Shown here one piece after another: positions 62,054 through 64,000 of a stretch of DNA of 64,000 bases (the stretch's first letter is position 1; the number at the start of each line of letters is the position of its first letter). The notes under the pieces are model-generated. The model saw only the letters and a list, made by a program, of their open reading frames with translations, made no database searches and had not been told where the DNA came from. Source of the stretch: Diogma glabrata (lineage: Eukaryota; Arthropoda; Insecta; Diptera; Cylindrotomidae); assembly GCA_963693315.1 (NCBI GenBank), contig OY856186.1, positions 78,094,042 through 78,158,041 on the forward strand, read 5' to 3'. The position numbers and the translations under genes are program-made.

Positions 62054-64000
62054 TTTTTTTTTAACGGCGTTCATGCTCCATGTAGGAGCATTGTTGCTTT
62101 GAATATTCACCACGGTCATTCGCAACAGCGACATAATTACCATGGCAGCCGATTTTTTTAAGGTCGTTTATAACCTCAGTCTCGCATTGTAGTCGTGGTC
62201 TACCTCGCGGTCGCTTACTCCCTGGGGTACTAACGTTTGTCTAATCATTCCAGACTGTGAATCGGCTCGTAGAATATGCCCACACCAAGCAATTCTATTA
62301 GAATGGATACAACCTATTATATCAAGACCCTCAAGAAGTTCTCTGATCTCAAAGTTATATCGGGTTCTATACTCTCCAACGTCGGTCTTAAGTGGACCAA
62401 AAATGTAACGTAGGATCTTACGCTCAATTTGTGTAAGGGTCCACGTTTGTGACCCATACATCACCATCGGTCTAATCAAAGTCTTGTATAGCTTGAGCTT
62501 GGTGATAGTTGATACATACGGTGATCCACGGAGAGGTTTAATTGTTCGAAAGTTCGATTACCTGCAGCGATTCGAGCTTTTATATCTGTAAGTATGCTGT
62601 TGTTTGAGTCAAGCATTGACCTCTATTAAAACATTCATATGTTTGGTTTTATTGTTGTTAGTTTGAAGAACAATTTTTCCAGCACCACTCTTAAGCGACT
62701 TGAAAGTCTCACTCATAACAGCTTCACTTCGGTCGAGGATGACAACATCATCAGCGTATGCGATCATCTGTACTGAGTTTATTGACAAGATATTGTTGTT
62801 AGTCGGTAGTTTCTTTTGACGGCACACAAATTCCACGGCTAAATTAAAAAGTATAGGAGAGATAGCATCACCTTGTCTTAAACCGGAGTCGACTTTAAAA
62901 AGCTTTGATATTTCGTTCTCTACTCGTACACAGTATTGTTCTGTTACTGTCATTTTGCATAGTGATCCCAGTGTACTAGGAATTCCCATTGACACCAGAG
63001 CACACCATAGAGTCTCTTGTTCGAGAGAGTCGAAACCCTGCCTGAAATCAATGATTAGTTGGTGCACAGGTATGTTGAATTCTCCGCACTCCAAAATCGT
63101 CCTTATCGAGAAAAGTGCATCGGTAGTACCTTGGCCCCGCCGGAAACCACACTGATATTCTCCAAACAGTTGTTCAGCAAAAGGATTAATTTTGGATAGC
63201 AAAATGTAGGAAAAGATCTTTTCTTATATGCTGTGTAAAGGAGAGCGATTCCTCTGTAGCTTGCACATTGTAGGCGATTACCTTTTTTATGGATTGGTAT
63301 CAGCATAGCTGTGTTCCAGTAATGTGGCATGGTTTCAGTCCTCCAGATCATTTGAACAAGTTCAAACAATTTTAAGGATAGAGTTTCGCCACCATGTACA
63401 ATCATTTCGGATGTTATATCGTCAATACCAGATGCTTTATTGCGTTTTAACTTTGACAGCGCCGCTTCGAATTCCTCTTTGATTGGTTTGTCTCCATGTA
63501 CTTCTGACGCACGAATAAGCTTTACTCGTCGCCCGACTTGTTACTGGCCACTTGCGTTGAGAATATTTTAAAAATAAGCGGCCCAAGTATCTAAAATATT
63601 TTTAAGGTCTACTTGTAGCTCCCCATCTTCGTTTGGAATAGCAGTCGATTTCGTTTGAGGGCCCTTCTTTAAGGTTTTAACCTGTTGAAAGAAGTTACGC
63701 GATTGATGTTACTTATTGAAGCTTTCAATCTCCTCACACTTTCTCTTCCAACATTCTCGCTTCGTTCGTCTACATAGCTTTGTAACGGCTTGTCTGCCGT
63801 TTATAGTTTTCCTTTGTGCACCTGGTGTTGCGTACTTGTATACATTTCAGATAGCAATCTCTTTTGTAATGAATAGCGTCAAGACATGTTGATCCATCTT
63901 TCTGAGCTTCTGGCTCAGCATATTTGAGCAAATACCATGACTTATCAACATCTCCAATAATGGTTTCTGATTTCTCCAATGTTTCGGCAATATGGTTTTG
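62054..64000 (-). pseudogene. LINE (non-LTR retrotransposon) RT, 3' end included, runs off window
   Basis: The minus strand carries, in order, an upstream pol segment (63979-63770) and WNTAMLIPIHKKGNRLQCAS then YRGIALL (RT entry). Next come FGEYQCGFRRGQGTTDALFS, FRQGFDSLEQETLW, SGLRQGDAISPILFNLAVEF and the catalytic IAYADDVVIL. The post-RT region (62479-62168) has MVMYGSQTWTLT, ERKILRYIFGP, NRIAWCGHILRADSQS and VPQGVSDR. The frames shift near 63200 and 62560, so it is broken. The element's 3' end is marked by a run of A (minus strand) at 62054-62062. The RT type is common in insects; I do not assign the clade. It is antisense to nompC and just downstream. Confidence 0.9.

Overview
The window is AT-rich eukaryotic DNA from an insect. 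It is dominated by one spliced gene on the + strand, nompC (TRPN1), the mechanotransduction channel with a long ankyrin-repeat spring. Sequence flavour and intron style suggest a dipteran, but that is an inference. Twelve or thirteen coding exons run from 12235 to the TAG at 61018-61020. They encode 25 recognisable ankyrin repeats, a linker, S1-S6, the TRP-domain region and the cytoplasmic C-terminus, about 1480-1510 residues. The start codon and roughly the first four of the usual 29 repeats are not in 1-12234 and should lie upstream of the window.

The most interesting gene-level observation is in the pore. Two adjacent exons (54334-54545 and 54616-54845) each encode a complete version of pore helix, selectivity filter, outer-pore loop and S6. 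They are separated by a 70-nt intron. Both start in phase 1 and end in phase 0, so either can be used but not both: joining them puts an immediate TAA after the first. Upstream, a 102-nt phase 1-1 exon (36585-36686) can be included or skipped without changing frame. The channel can therefore be built with alternative pores and an alternative S5-pore linker.

The large introns and flanks are full of decayed mobile DNA. 0-12 kb: a frameshifted hAT transposase split by a second hAT element with perfect 8-bp target duplications, a minus-strand Ty3/gypsy pol remnant, and small hairpin repeats. 12.6-24.3 kb intron: a 4.28-kb foldback element with long, internally tandem inverted arms, another inverted repeat, a tRNA-Lys-like sequence and a gypsy integrase remnant. 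27.7-35.6 kb intron: a poly(A)-tailed retroposon, a small inverted-repeat element, gypsy RNase H remains, and a 274-bp MITE ending 50 bp before the S1-S5 exon. 36.7-54.3 kb intron: a LINE with RT and RNase H remains, a nested GATC-rich MITE with a perfect-period 50-bp satellite, a mariner fragment, repeat copies, and a Penelope-like 3' end (GIY-YIG) with a palindromic terminus. That palindrome is broken by a 1.8-kb element carrying 286-bp tandem repeats. 57-60.7 kb intron: a second palindrome of the same architecture and a gypsy RT remnant. 62-64 kb: a minus-strand LINE that runs off the window.

The two palindromes each carry 33-nt motifs resembling a hammerhead ribozyme. They have a pairing stem II, GAAA, and a self-complementary hexamer that changes from ACCGGT to ACGCGT while staying self-complementary. 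This is the best candidate for an undescribed functional element, with the caveat that the core differs from consensus at one position.
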